Positions 7,482 to 14,890 of a DNA stretch of 19,444 bases are shown here, piece after piece. The first letter of the stretch is position 1. Each line of letters begins with the position of its first letter. The notes below the pieces were generated by a model that saw nothing but the letters and a program-made list of their open reading frames with translations, ran no database searches and had not been told where the DNA came from. This DNA comes from Baffinella frigidus. Lineage: Eukaryota > Cryptophyceae > Cryptomonadales > Baffinellaceae. Location of the stretch: NCBI GenBank assembly GCA_026770585.1, contig MU646470.1, positions 320,083 through 339,526 of the forward strand. The letters are read 5' to 3'. The position numbers were made by a program, and so were the translations under genes.

Positions 7482-7860
7482 TACCACGCTACCACGCTAC
7501 CACGCTACCACGCTACCACGCTACCAGAGTACTAGGGGTACTAGGGTACTAGGGTACTAGGGTACTAGGGTACGAGGGTACTAGGGGTACTAGGGTACTA
7601 GGGTACCAGGGTACCATAGTACTAGGGTACTAAGGTACTTGGAACCAGGGTACTAGGGTACCAGGATACCAGGATGCCAGGGTACCAGGAACCAGGGAAC
7701 CAGGGTACTTGTGTACTAGTGTACATGTGTACTAGGGAACCAGGGTACTTGTGTACTAGGGTAGTACTCTGGTAGCGTGGTAGCGTGGTAGCGTGGTAAC
7801 TGGGTAAAAGGGTACTAGTGTACTAGGAAACTGAGTACAAGGGTACTAGGGTACCAGGAA
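7482..7860. repeat. Octamer arrays (CTACCACG, GGTACTAG) with inverted ends
   Basis: Five units of CTACCACG lead into a long array of GGTACTAG/GGTACCAG octamers. CGTGGTAG units return in inverted orientation at 7771-7798. A 36-bp stretch (7498-7533) is an exact inverted copy of 7763-7798. The period of eight sets this apart from the heptamer arrays. Confidence 0.9.
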
Positions 7861-8127
7861 CCCTTCCAACCCTGAACCCTAAACCCTGGACACTAAACAC
7901 TCAACCCTAAACACTAAACACTAAACCCTAAACACTAAACACTCAACCATGAACACTAAACCCCAAACCCTAAACCCTAAAACCTAAACCCTAAACCTTA
8001 AATCCCAAACCCTAAGTGCCATGCCGACCGAAGAGCATCGTCGCAGTGAGTCTTCTTCTATCTCTGCCTCAGTCAGCCAGTGTTTAGGGTTCAGGGTTTA
8101 AGGTTGGAAGGGTTCCTGGTACCCTAG
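7846..8127. repeat. Inverted repeat enclosing telomere-like heptamers
   Basis: A 26-bp sequence at 7846-7871 (CTAGGGTACCAGGAACCCTT and on) is exactly inverted at 8102-8127. Between them lie CCCTAAA and CACTAAA heptamers and about 90 bp of single-copy DNA at 8012-8080. The outer octamers continue inverted to about 8200. Confidence 0.88.
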
Positions 8128-8202
8128 CACCCTAGTCCCCAGTTTCCTAGTACCCTAGTACCCTAGTACCCTAGTACCAGTTGCCTGGTACACTAGCACC
8201 CT

Positions 8203-8632
8203 AGTACCCTCATCGTTTCCACGTCACACGTTCACGGATTTGTACCACAGACTCGCCAAATCAAGTTCCGGTCTGCTTGTTTTGAGGAGACCAGATGAAC
8301 TCACGAGGAGGTGTTTTTTCTTATTACTCTCAAGGCTGGTGATGCCTGCCACCAGCAACCTGTAGCAGCTGATACCGGGTACTCGCAGGGATTCGGGTAT
8401 TTTATTGGGAAAACAATCTTTCCTATGACCCTACAGTAACAAACCATAAGGACCTCGAATTGCTGACGGGAGAAACCGAAGAGATTTCTTCGGTTCAGCT
8501 GAAAATTACTACAGTACCCGATCAGGATATAAGCTCTGCAGCGGGTTGCTGGTGGTGGCGATGAGCGTCCCCAAAGTCTATGATTCGCATTGCATCCCCG
8601 CGACGACTCGCCGACTTCCAACCCTCACACTC
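8203..8632. other. Single-copy spacer
   Basis: No exon with a convincing codon bias is seen. The short motif TTACTCTCAAGGCTGG at 8324 recurs at 9406 and 17970 (TTACTCTCAAGCCTRGAGAT), followed in those two copies by similar sequence. It may be the edge of a dispersed element. Confidence 0.35.
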
Positions 8633-8946
8633 TACCACACGGTGGACTATGAACCTTTCATCAAAAGTCAACCTGCCTTGAGGCAGTTGACTAGAAAGAT
8701 TTTCTGGTGCAATTTGGTCACGTAACACCCTGAATTCCAGCCCCAACGAAACCTTCGTAGCCCACCGTGTGGACCCGGGGAGTATGGGGTTGGAGAGTCT
8801 GGTGCCACTCTGTGGACTACGCAGGTTTCGGGACCCTTAGCTTTAGCGGTAATGTGACCAACTTTGCACCAGAGGCCAGGCCTGAAAGTTAATTGTGTAG
8901 GGGCAAGTTGACATTTGATGAAAGGTCCGTAGTCCACCGTGTGGTA
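8633..8946. mobile_element. Large foldback element (TACCACACGGTGGACTA ends)
   Basis: The left arm 8633-8730 and right arm 8835-8946 are inverted copies, with ends TACCACACGGTGGACTA. The pairing includes CCTTTCATCAAAWGTCAACYTG and a GGTGCAAWKTTGGTCAC segment. A further internal CCCACCGTGTGGACC sits at 8761-8775. At about 314 bp it is larger than the A, B and C elements. It has no coding capacity and is non-autonomous and MITE-like. The words CCGCGACGACT occur just outside both ends (8598-8608 and 8958-8968). Confidence 0.78.
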
Positions 8947-9119
8947 ACTCCATCTTTCCGCGACGACTGTGCAACCATCCTCTCATGCCCCGCGGCGCAT
9001 CCTAAGTTTGGATTCGATATTCGAACTTCTGAGGAAATGCATCCGAAACAGGTATTTGATATTCGATAGAATCCGTCGAGTCGAGACTCTTATCCTCACC
9101 CCTGTCCCCGCAACGAAAC

Positions 9120-9146
9120 TCTGAACCCTCAACCCTCAACCCTGAA
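9120..9146. repeat. Short CCCTCAA/CCCTGAA heptamer run
   Basis: Three to four telomere-like heptamers directly before the acceptor-like GAACCAG at 9144-9150. This looks like the tail of an intron, or a short leader, upstream of the coding island that starts at 9151. Confidence 0.8.
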
Positions 9147-9150
9147 CCAG

Positions 9151-10063
9151 GCAAGATGAACGTGAACAACCCCTCCAACTACTGGTCGGGCCCCAACGAC
9201 GACGGCTTCCCCCACTACAACGGTCCCGCCCTAAACCCTAAACCCCAGGAATATTTTAGATGGACCAGGAATATTTTAGATGGACCAGGAATATTTTAGA
9301 TGGACCAGGAATATTTTAGATGGACAAAACCGTGCGAAATAGAATATATTCGGTGCTGGGGCTAGAGCTGAACCCGAACGCCCGCCGCCCCCCTGGTCTC
9401 AGCCATTACTCTCAAGCCTGGAGATGAGTGATCCAAACGTCAATGCGCCTGACGACGAACTGCAACCCCGGTGCAGCGTCTGGCGACGTGCACTTTTCTT
9501 CTCCTCTCTAGCCTTGTGTCTGTGCCGTACACGGGCACCTCGCTCATAAGTACACAGGTACCTCGCTCATAAGACGTGCACGGGTACCTCGCTCATAAGA
9601 ACGCCCCCCCCTAGGACCCTACAGTAGGACCATGCCTAGGGCCCTATGGTTGTCCTTGGCCTAGGACCATATGGTTGTCCTTATGCCTAGGGCCTTACGG
9701 TGGTCCTAGGGGGTTAGCGGTTTCTTATGAGCGAGGTACCCCTGTACAGCTCTTTCCTCTCTCGGGTCCATGGGGAACTGAACCCGAACACCCGCCTATA
9801 AACCCTAAACCCTAAACTCTAAACCCTAAACCCTAAACCATACACCATAAACCATAAACCATAAACCATAAACCATAAACCATAAACCATGAACCATAAA
9901 CCCCAAACCCTAAACCCTGAACCCTGAACCCTAAACCCTACACCCTACACCCTAAACCCTACACCCTAAACCCTAAACCCTAAACCCTAAACCCTCCGCC
10001 GCAGGCCCCCCTGGCCTCAGCCCGATGATCCACAACGACACGGACTCCCCCCTGAGCCACTAG
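9151..10063 (+). CDS. Two terminal exons of an unknown gene (MNVNNPSNYWSGPNDDGF)
   Basis: Exon 9151-9222 follows CCTGAACCAG and reads K, then MNVNNPSNYWSGPNDDGF and PHYN, ending at G|GTCCCG (phase 1). Exon 10005-10063 follows CCGCCGCAG and starts GC, so the joined codon is GGC (Gly). It continues PPGLSPMIHNDTDSPLSH to a TAG at 10061-10063. The frame match across the splice and the strong G/C third-base use are the evidence. The ATG at 9156 could be the start, giving a 41-residue protein, or these may be the last exons of a longer gene. The 782-bp intron holds a 20-bp tandem repeat, an A-family element and a telomere-like array. The product is not recognised; it is rich in N, P, S and D and probably disordered. 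Confidence 0.55.
9246..9325. repeat. Four exact 20-bp repeats (AGGAATATTTTAGATGGACC)
   Basis: Four consecutive identical 20-bp units, AT-rich inside a GC-rich neighbourhood. They lie in the putative intron, and their identity suggests recent expansion. Confidence 0.95.
9365..9404 (+). other. Array-free copy of the ELNPN-RRPPGLS segment
   Basis: Reads ELNPNARRPPGLS without interruption. The same segment occurs at 9775-9796 (ELNPNTR) plus 10005-10022 (RPPGLS), split by 208 bp of telomere-like array ending in CAG. Upstream the frame stays open as SVLGL. This copy lacks the CAG before GCCCCCC. It may be an empty-site paralogue or a duplicated exon fragment. Confidence 0.5.
9527..9747. mobile_element. 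Foldback element A1 with extra left ends
   Basis: The main element runs from about 9577 to 9747: left end GGTACCTCGCTCATAAGA, right end TCTTATGAGCGAGGTACC, with CCTAGGACC blocks inside. Two further copies of the left end (from 9527 and 9551) precede it, so the 5' end is triplicated or records insertions. It lies in the putative intron of the gene at 9151-10063. Confidence 0.85.
9797..10000. repeat. Telomere-like array, CCCTAAA and CCATAAA units
   Basis: About 28 heptamers: CCCTAAA, a homogeneous CCATAAA block (9836-9893), then CCCTGAA, CCCTACA and CCCTAAA. The array ends in CCCTCCGCCGCAG, the acceptor of the exon at 10005. Confidence 0.95.
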
Positions 10064-10124
10064 GTCAGAGGTACTCGGATCAAGCCCAAGAGCCGTTAGG
10101 TCGACTGTACTCGGGGTAAGCCCC

Positions 10125-10142
10125 TATCCCTTAAGTGGCGGC
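10125..10142. mobile_element. Solo B-family end
   Basis: TATCCCTTAAGTGGCGG matches the B-family terminus. No matching right end is found within the next 150 bp, so it is a truncated remnant. Confidence 0.6.
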
Positions 10143-10236
10143 CTTCGTGGGGTCTTTTTGACCCTACATGTATGTCAAATGAAGGGCTGCACGTGCCGGG
10201 AGTAAACATCGGCATCCACAAGGTGTGTGTATGCGC

Positions 10237-10359
10237 TACAGGGGTACCTTGCCCATAAGAAACCGCCCCCCACCTAGGACCACCATAGGGCCCTGGGAAT
10301 AGGGCTACTGCAGGGTCCTGGGGGAGGGCGGCTTCTCGTGAGCGAGGTACCCCTGTGCA
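10237..10359. mobile_element. Foldback element A2
   Basis: 123 bp with ends TACAGGGGTACCTTGCCCAT and GTGAGCGAGGTACCCCTGTG. The core is CCTAGGACCACCATAGGGCC, then CTACTGCAGGGTCCTGG. A diverged member of family A. Confidence 0.88.
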
Positions 10360-10364
10360 GGGGC

Positions 10365-10466
10365 TACTTGCGAAATAAGGACACGCACCGTCCCTAGGAT
10401 GATCCCATGCTCCTAGGACCAGCCCTACTGTAGGACCCTAGCGGTATGTGTCTTTTTTCGCGCGTA
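10365..10466. mobile_element. Foldback element C1
   Basis: Ends are TACTTGCGAAATAAGGACAC and GTGTCTTTTTTCGCGCGTA. The core CCTAGGACCAGCCCTACTGT resembles that of family A although the ends differ. Its final TA (10465-10466) is also the first TA of element A3. Confidence 0.8.
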
Positions 10467-10706
10467 CAGGGGCACCTCGCTCATAAGAAAGCGCCTCCTC
10501 CTATGACCCTACATGTACAGTACAGGGGTACCTCGCTCATAAGAAAGCGCACCCCCCCTAGGACCACCATAGGGCCCTGGCATAGGCCTACTGTAGGGTC
10601 CTAGCGGGGGGCGGTTTCTTATGAGCGAGGTACCCCTGTAGGCCTATCTAGGGCCCTATGGGAGTCCTAGGGGGTGGCGTTTTCTCATGAGCGAGGTACT
10701 TCTGTA
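10465..10706. mobile_element. Foldback element A3 (outer), interrupted by A4
   Basis: Left end TACAGGGGCACCTCGCTCAT, right end CATGAGCGAGGTACTTCTGT. The element is split at 10520/10641 by another complete A element. Removing the inner copy leaves CAG-TA-GGCC, as in the uninterrupted element A6 (CTACAGTAGGCC, 11327-11338). Confidence 0.85.
10521..10640. mobile_element. Foldback element A4, nested in A3
   Basis: A complete 120-bp A element including its flanking TA dinucleotides: CAGGGGTACCTCGCTCATAA at the left and the exact complement at the right. It sits inside A3 with TA on both sides, indicating a TA target-site duplication. Confidence 0.92.
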
Positions 10707-10861
10707 ACCTCTCGGCACGCGGCTTTGCCAGCCTCGCATCTCGCGAATGCATCCACCTCCCCAATCCATGGTCGGTGAGTGGGGGGGGTCTTCTCCTCGG
10801 CTCTCCCTCCCGCTCCCTCAAAGGAATAGCGGAGGAGGTTGCAGAATGTCGGGTGTGAAGG

Positions 10862-10995
10862 TACAGGGGTACCTCGCTCATGAGAAAACGCCCCCCCCCC
10901 CAGGTCTTCCATAGGTCCACAGACATAGCCCAGCCCTACTAAGGGTCCTAAGGGAGCTAGGGGGAGCGTTTTCTTATGATCGAGGTACCCCTCTA
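10862..10995. mobile_element. Foldback element A5
   Basis: Ends are TACAGGGGTACCTCGCTCAT and ATGATCGAGGTACCCCTCTA. Its right-hand TA (10994-10995) is the first TA of element C2, so the two are joined without spacer. Confidence 0.87.
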
Positions 10996-11088
10996 CTCGA
11001 AATTAAGGACACGCATCGTGCTAAGGTCCTACCGTACATGCAGGCCTATCTAGGTGCATAGGATCATGCACGCCCTTGATGTCGAGTA
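10994..11088. mobile_element. Foldback element C2
   Basis: Left end TACTCGAAATTAAGGACACG, right end CGCCCTTGATGTCGAGTA, about 95 bp. The core GTCCTACCGTACATGCAGGC is a degenerate form of the shared core. Confidence 0.75.
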
Positions 11089-11279
11089 ACGATGCCAGAC
11101 AATGAAGCGTGCTATTATTCCAACAGGGAGAGATTGATAATTTATTGCCAAACAACCAGCGTCAGCGCCGCACATGCTACGCATTGTGCCACTTACTGTA
11201 CCCCGTGTCGGCCGCTCATACGAGCATTTTCCGGGTAGATTCTAACTCCACCTCTTCCAACACATGAGCGTGGCGTGCG
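11089..11279. other. Single-copy spacer
   Basis: Mixed sequence between C2 and A6. No exon or repeat is recognised. Confidence 0.4.
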
Positions 11280-11400
11280 TGCAGGGGTACCTCGCTCATA
11301 AGAAAGCGCCTCCTCCTAGGACCCTACAGTAGGCCTCTGCCTAGGGCCCTATGTTGGTCCTGGGGGGGGGGTTCTTTCTTATGAGGGAGGTACCCCTTTA
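11280..11400. mobile_element. Foldback element A6 (uninterrupted reference copy)
   Basis: Left end GCAGGGGTACCTCGCTCATA, right end TCTTATGAGGGAGGTACCCC. The core CCTACAGTAGGCCTCTGCC is intact and corresponds to the position where A4 entered A3. It is immediately followed by B3. Confidence 0.88.
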
Positions 11401-11504
11401 TATCCCTTAAGTGACCAGTAGGCTCATACGCCCTACGGTAGGGCCCTAGGACCTGCCTAGGGCGAGTTAGGATGAATATTCACCCTATGGTCACTTAAGG
11501 GATA
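11401..11504. mobile_element. Foldback element B3
   Basis: Ends TATCCCTTAAGTGACC and GGTCACTTAAGGGATA. The inside carries CCCTACGGTAGGGCCCTAGG and GGCGAGTTAGGATGAATATT. It starts at the base after A6 ends. Confidence 0.9.
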
Positions 11505-11575
11505 GCTCCACGACACGCGCTGGGAGAACACCAGGTGCCCTCTCCTCAGACGATAAAACGCCACCGCGTGTATCC

Positions 11576-11680
11576 TTGTGTGCGCTACTACCGGGAAAGG
11601 AAGCATGGCTTTTCTGCAGAACCAGTTCCGGTGTCCGCCTATGTTGGGAGCTCGAAGAACCTAAAGGACCTACAGGGCAT
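11576..11680 (+). repeat. CWELKEPKG repeat, copy a
   Basis: The plus strand reads LPGKEAWLFCRTSSGVRLCW and then ELEEPKGPTG. It aligns with three minus-strand copies (11860-11960, 12700-12800, 14890-14984) that keep the frame as LCWE/ICWA, then LKxPKGxK. This is a dispersed repeat with a conserved open frame, perhaps the edge of a transposon ORF. No known family is recognised. Confidence 0.5.
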
Positions 11681-11798
11681 CCTTCCTGCTGCCACACTCG
11701 GAGCCGTGACAAGCCCGGCCAAAACTTACGTAGTCGAGTCAAGCATGGGACGAACAAACAGCTATGAGCGGGAAGTGCACCGCAAGCCTTGTGCAAGA

Positions 11799-12155
11799 TT
11801 ACTGCAATTTCACCAGCGTTGAACAACGGCATTGGGATAAGAGAAGCGCTGGCCGTTTAGTTCCTTTTGGTTCTTTTAACTCCCAGCATAGGCGAACACA
11901 TTGACTTATCCTACAAAACATCCCAGCTTCCTTGGCCAACGTGGGTGCCTTTCGCAGACATGGCCTTTCACATTCACCGCATAGGTCTGGTTGACGCCCT
12001 GCGTCAGACAAGCTGACGCCTGCCCTGTGAGAGACGTTTGTCACTGCCAACACAGCAGCCACGTATGCACCCAAATTCATATGCACTCCACCGAGGTTGC
12101 GCTCTGTGACGTCTTGGCGATGAACTCCTAAGCTGCGGTGTTGTTTCTTAGACAT
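11799..12155 (-). other. 118-codon open frame containing CWELKEPKG copy b
   Basis: The minus-strand frame runs through VHMNLGAYVAAVLAVTNVSH, a cysteine cluster (CGECERPC), LAKEAGMFCRISQCVRLCW and ELKEPKGTK. The part from LAKEA to PKGTK matches copy a at roughly two thirds nucleotide identity by eye, in opposite orientation. Codon bias is weak, so this may be a transposon or gene remnant. Its upstream part has no match elsewhere in the window. Confidence 0.35.
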
Positions 12156-12690
12156 GAGGCTGCACGGGTGTGCTTGGTAGGACTTTATCTTGAAGTGAAG
12201 TGTCCTGGTTTCATTGAAGTCCTGGTTTCATTGAAGACAGAGCACGACCGCGGACCAGGCTCCGTGCAGGGGGGTACGTGAGGGCAGACGCCCAAGTTGA
12301 AAGTACCACAGGCACAGAGGGGGATGCAAGAGAATGGACGCCCGTCACCTTCGATCAGAGAGAGGGCAACTACGTGGGCCAATTCAGGAGATCCAGGAGG
12401 CGGTAGGCCCACATCGGGGACCGTCTGGGTGACGACCGTCGCGCTCACGGGGGCGGGGAGAGTGCCGACGAGGCCGAAGGGGCCAACGCTTCTCCAGAGC
12501 GTCTGCTGCTCGCATTGACATGGTGAGCCGCTCCGAGCTGGTCAGGCCCGGATGCCCGTGAGCACCACTTCGGTGTCGCAGGCGGCAGATATTGATCCCC
12601 GACACTGATCATCGGGGGGTTGAGGGCTGCTTCCATGCTTCTCCCCCTCAAGCCCTGCCTCTGCACCCCATCTTATGGAGCTTATGGAGC
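12156..12690. other. Spacer with weak minus-strand coding signal
   Basis: The minus strand is open over 12448-12185 (VSATVVTQTVPDVGLPPPGS, then PELAHVVALSLIEGDGRPF), with moderate G/C third-base use and no clear splice boundaries. A 19-bp direct duplication (GTCCTGGTTTCATTGAAG) is at 12200-12235, and a short TTATGGAGC repeat at 12673-12690. Confidence 0.3.
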
Positions 12691-12699
12691 TTTATGGTC

Positions 12700-12946
12700 G
12701 TTTAGGTCCTTTAGGTTTTAATTTCGCCCAACATATGCCAACGACACGCCCTTCCGTAGAAAGGACTGCAGAGAAAGCATTTTTGCTTTCGGATTGCGTT
12801 TAGCTCTCCAGTGCAGAGGCTCGTGAGGAGGGGATACAGGGTGGTTCTCTTGGGGTGCTTTGAGTTAGACCAAGAAGATACATTCTCGCCGCACACACCG
12901 AACCCAAGTCAGCCTTATTAATGAGGCTCATGGTATCCCATGATTG
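12700..12946. repeat. About 245-bp dispersed repeat G1
   Basis: Direct copy of 14891-15135, roughly 85 percent identical by eye, from TTTAGGTCCTTTAGGTTTTA to GAGGCTCATGGTATCCCAT. It includes CWELKEPKG copy d on the minus strand (ICWAKLKPKGPKR). It ends just upstream of the WD40 gene, so it may form part of that gene's 5' region. Confidence 0.85.
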
Positions 12947-13091
12947 AGTGGAGTCTTATTTGACCAGTCTCGCACTGTTTTTTCTTTCTCAGAATGACCT
13001 TCTGGAGCTGACTTCATCAGCCTTACCCTCCTCGCCCCCGTCGGCCTGCTGCCCACGCTCTCATCTTCCTCAAAACCGCAGCACGGTGAGG

Positions 13092-14080
13092 ATGCTGGCT
13101 CTTGGGGTGTGCGGTGGGCGAGTGATGCTGGCGGATGAGGCGACGGGGGAAGTGAGGTGGGCGATTAAGGCTCACTCTGCCAAAGGCGTGGGTTATTCGC
13201 CTACGGGCGTAGCGATGTCTCCGAGCGGCAGTATCGTGGCCAGTGTCGGGCTTCACGATGATCACTGGAAGCTCTGGAACGCCGCTAGCGGTGCCCTGCA
13301 CAAGGTGGGAGCCAGGCACGACGGAAGTGGGGCGGCTTGCATCTGCCAAGTTCCCCCTTTCTTGCATCCAGTATTCAAGGAAGGATGCCCGGCAGTTGCA
13401 CACTTTGGGGGGCTACTCGCGGTGGCGTTCTCGCCGTGCGGAGGACGACTTGCCACCGGAGGTCGAGACCGCGCGGTGATCTTGTGGGACACTCAGTAAG
13501 GGAAGGCGGACCAAACGATGGAGGGGGAATCGTGGGGCGTCAACACGATCTCATTCTCTTCAGACGGGGCGCGCCTGGCGAGCGGGAGTGACGATAGGTC
13601 CATTCGCGTATGGGACGCGGCCACGGGGGGGTTGCTCCGCACGATCCAGAAAGCGCATGCGATGTTCATCAACCAAGTTCACTTCTCTCCTACACAAAGT
13701 CGTATCCTCGCCAGCGCAGATCCCACAAAGTTACATTTGTGGGACGTCGACAGCGGCGAGCGGATCGGCAGCATCACCGGGCTCGGTTTCGCGGCGTTTT
13801 CTCCCGACGGACGCTGCATCGCGACTGCGTGCGCAAGCTTTCATGATTTGTTAACGATGGACGTTGCTACGGGAATGTTTCGGTCGAGGATGAGTGGCCA
13901 CAAGTGTGACATTTACTCCGCCGCCTTCTCGGTACACCGTAAAACTAAACCCTAAGCCCTCAACCCTCAACCCTCAATCCTCAACCCTCAACCCTCAACC
14001 CTCCACCCTCAACCCTCCACCCTGCTCAACCCTGAACCCTGAACCCTGAACCCGGAACCCCCAACCCTTAACCCTTAACC

Positions 14081-14112
<32 letters not shown>

Positions 14113-14421
14113 ACCCTTAACCCTCAACCCTAAACCCTCAAACCTCAACCCTCAACCCTAAATCAGGTGGACGGAAGCAAGCTCGCCTCGGGAAGCTACG
14201 ACAACACCTGCAAGGTGTGGGACTCGGCGACGGGAGCACTCCTCCGCACCATCGAGGTTGGAGAAGCCATCTACTCTGTGGCTTTCGGGCGCGACTGGGT
14301 GCGGGACACGCAGAGGGGCGAGGCGTTCGCGATGGGGCAGCACCCGCGGCTCGGGGCGGGGTCGCAGGTTCTGGAGATTGAAGTGGGGGTGGTTCGGATG
14401 ATCCTGGACCGCGTGGTGTGA
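13092..14421 (+). CDS. WD40-repeat beta-propeller protein with in-frame stop
   Basis: Reads as a 364-codon WD40 protein. Blades are at about residues 1-28 (weak), 33-75, 105-146, 147-189, 190-228, 229-270 and 271-313, with VWDAATG, LWDVDSG, VWDSATG and the F-SPDG-LASGS pattern. The ATG at 13092 (MLALGVCGGRVMLADEATGE) is preferred because it begins the first blade; an earlier acceptor (TTTTTTCTTTCTCAG, ending 12992) allows an upstream exon. Codon 136 is TAA (13497-13499) within WDTQ-stop-GKADQT, where a blade continues in the same frame on both sides. A phase-0 intron (13932-14166) is needed to join AAFS to VDGSKLASGS. The tail after 321 (RDWVRDTQRGEAFAMGQHPR) is not WD40. WD40 proteins generally scaffold complexes; the partner is unknown. 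The TAA may be an assembly error, readthrough or pseudogenisation. Confidence 0.85.
13327..13371 (+). other. Possible 45-bp intron in the WD40 gene
   Basis: GTGGGG at 13327 and a pyrimidine-rich TTCCCCCTTTCTTGCATCCAG ending at 13371 bracket 45 bp in phase 1. Removing them deletes residues 79-93, an unusual loop between two blades, and keeps the frame. The stretch is also open if retained, so sequence alone cannot decide. Confidence 0.35.
13497..13499 (+). other. In-frame TAA inside WD40 blade
   Basis: TAA falls where most WD40 proteins have a small polar residue after WDTQ (as in WDxxTGK). The frame is WD40-like on both sides. CAGTAAGG resembles a splice donor, but the next suitable AG (13561-13562) would remove a required beta strand (VNTISFS). 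Confidence 0.75.
13932..14166 (+). other. 235-bp WD40 intron made of telomere-like repeats
   Basis: Starts GTACACCGTAAAACTAAACC, ends CCCTAAATCAG, phase 0. The interior is nearly all CCCTCAA, CCCTGAA and CCCTTAA heptamers with occasional CCCTAAA. Splicing joins IYSAAFS to VDGSKLASGS, restoring a textbook WD40 blade. The CTCAAC and CTAAAC words resemble branch sites and the C-rich strand supplies pyrimidines. Confidence 0.85.
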
Positions 14422-14517
14422 CTTCGGGGCCATCACGCACGTGGGCCCGATTTAGGTGGCGTGGGTAGTGCAGGGAGGAGGGTAGGATTGGGAACCCCGA
14501 CCACGGCACTACAAACG

Positions 14518-14625
14518 TATCCCTCAAGTGGCCAGTAGCTCATACGCCCTACCGCAGGGCCATAGGACCTGCCTAGCTAGGGACTCTTGCTGGTCAAATT
14601 TGACCACCTGCCCACTTAAGGGATA
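14518..14625. mobile_element. Foldback element B4
   Basis: Ends TATCCCTCAAGTGGCC and CCCACTTAAGGGATA. The core contains CCCTACCGCAGGGCCATAGG. A substituted arm near the right holds TGGTCAAATTTGACCA, itself a palindrome. It lies about 100 bp downstream of the WD40 stop. Confidence 0.85.
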
Positions 14626-14759
14626 CACCCAGTGGTATATAGACCCAGCATTAGACTTTAGGATGGCCACTTCCGAGAGCATCGGTTTTGCGGCTGATGC
14701 TTTCGGGGCCAGCAACCAGGCTCGGTCGGGGCATGAACCCCCGACTGAATAGACACCGC

Positions 14760-14881
14760 TACAGGGGTACCTCGCTCATAAGAAACTGTCCCCCCCCTAG
14801 GACCCTACAGTAGGACCATGCCTAGGGTGCCATGGTGGTCCTAGGGGGGTGGGCGTTTCTTCTGAGCGAGGTACCCCTGTA
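14760..14881. mobile_element. Foldback element A7
   Basis: 122 bp; ends TACAGGGGTACCTCGCTCAT and CTGAGCGAGGTACCCCTGTA, core CCTAGGACCCTACAGTAGG and CATGGTGGTCCTAGGGG. It directly precedes repeat G2. Confidence 0.92.
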
Positions 14882-14890
14882 CACATCCGT

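Larger units (their letters stand above)
9223..10004 (+). other. Putative 782-bp intron with nested elements
   Basis: It starts GTCCCGCCCTAAACCC and ends CCGCCGCAG. In order it contains CCCTAAA heptamers, four copies of a 20-bp repeat, a coding-like copy of the next exon start (9365-9404), a TTACTCTCAAG repeat edge, element A1 and a heptamer array (9797-10000). The call rests on frame continuity between the two flanking exons. Confidence 0.5.

Noticed and set aside
6093-7487. Several 130-205 codon frames on both strands
   Set aside because: They follow purine-rich tandem repeats and show only low-complexity composition.
9797-10000. Possible true chromosome end
   Set aside because: The array is short, mixed in variants, and followed by single-copy and element sequence. 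All heptamer arrays here are internal.
12948-13091. N-terminal extension of the WD40 protein back to 12948
   Set aside because: The frame begins with GTG, not ATG. The stretch contains a strong acceptor-like tract and is not WD40-like. The ATG at 13092 fits the first blade better.
13496-13562. Intron removing the in-frame TAA (GTAAGG to CTTCAG)
   Set aside because: Splicing there would delete VNTISFS, a beta strand needed by the blade, and the unspliced flanks align well with WD40 repeats.
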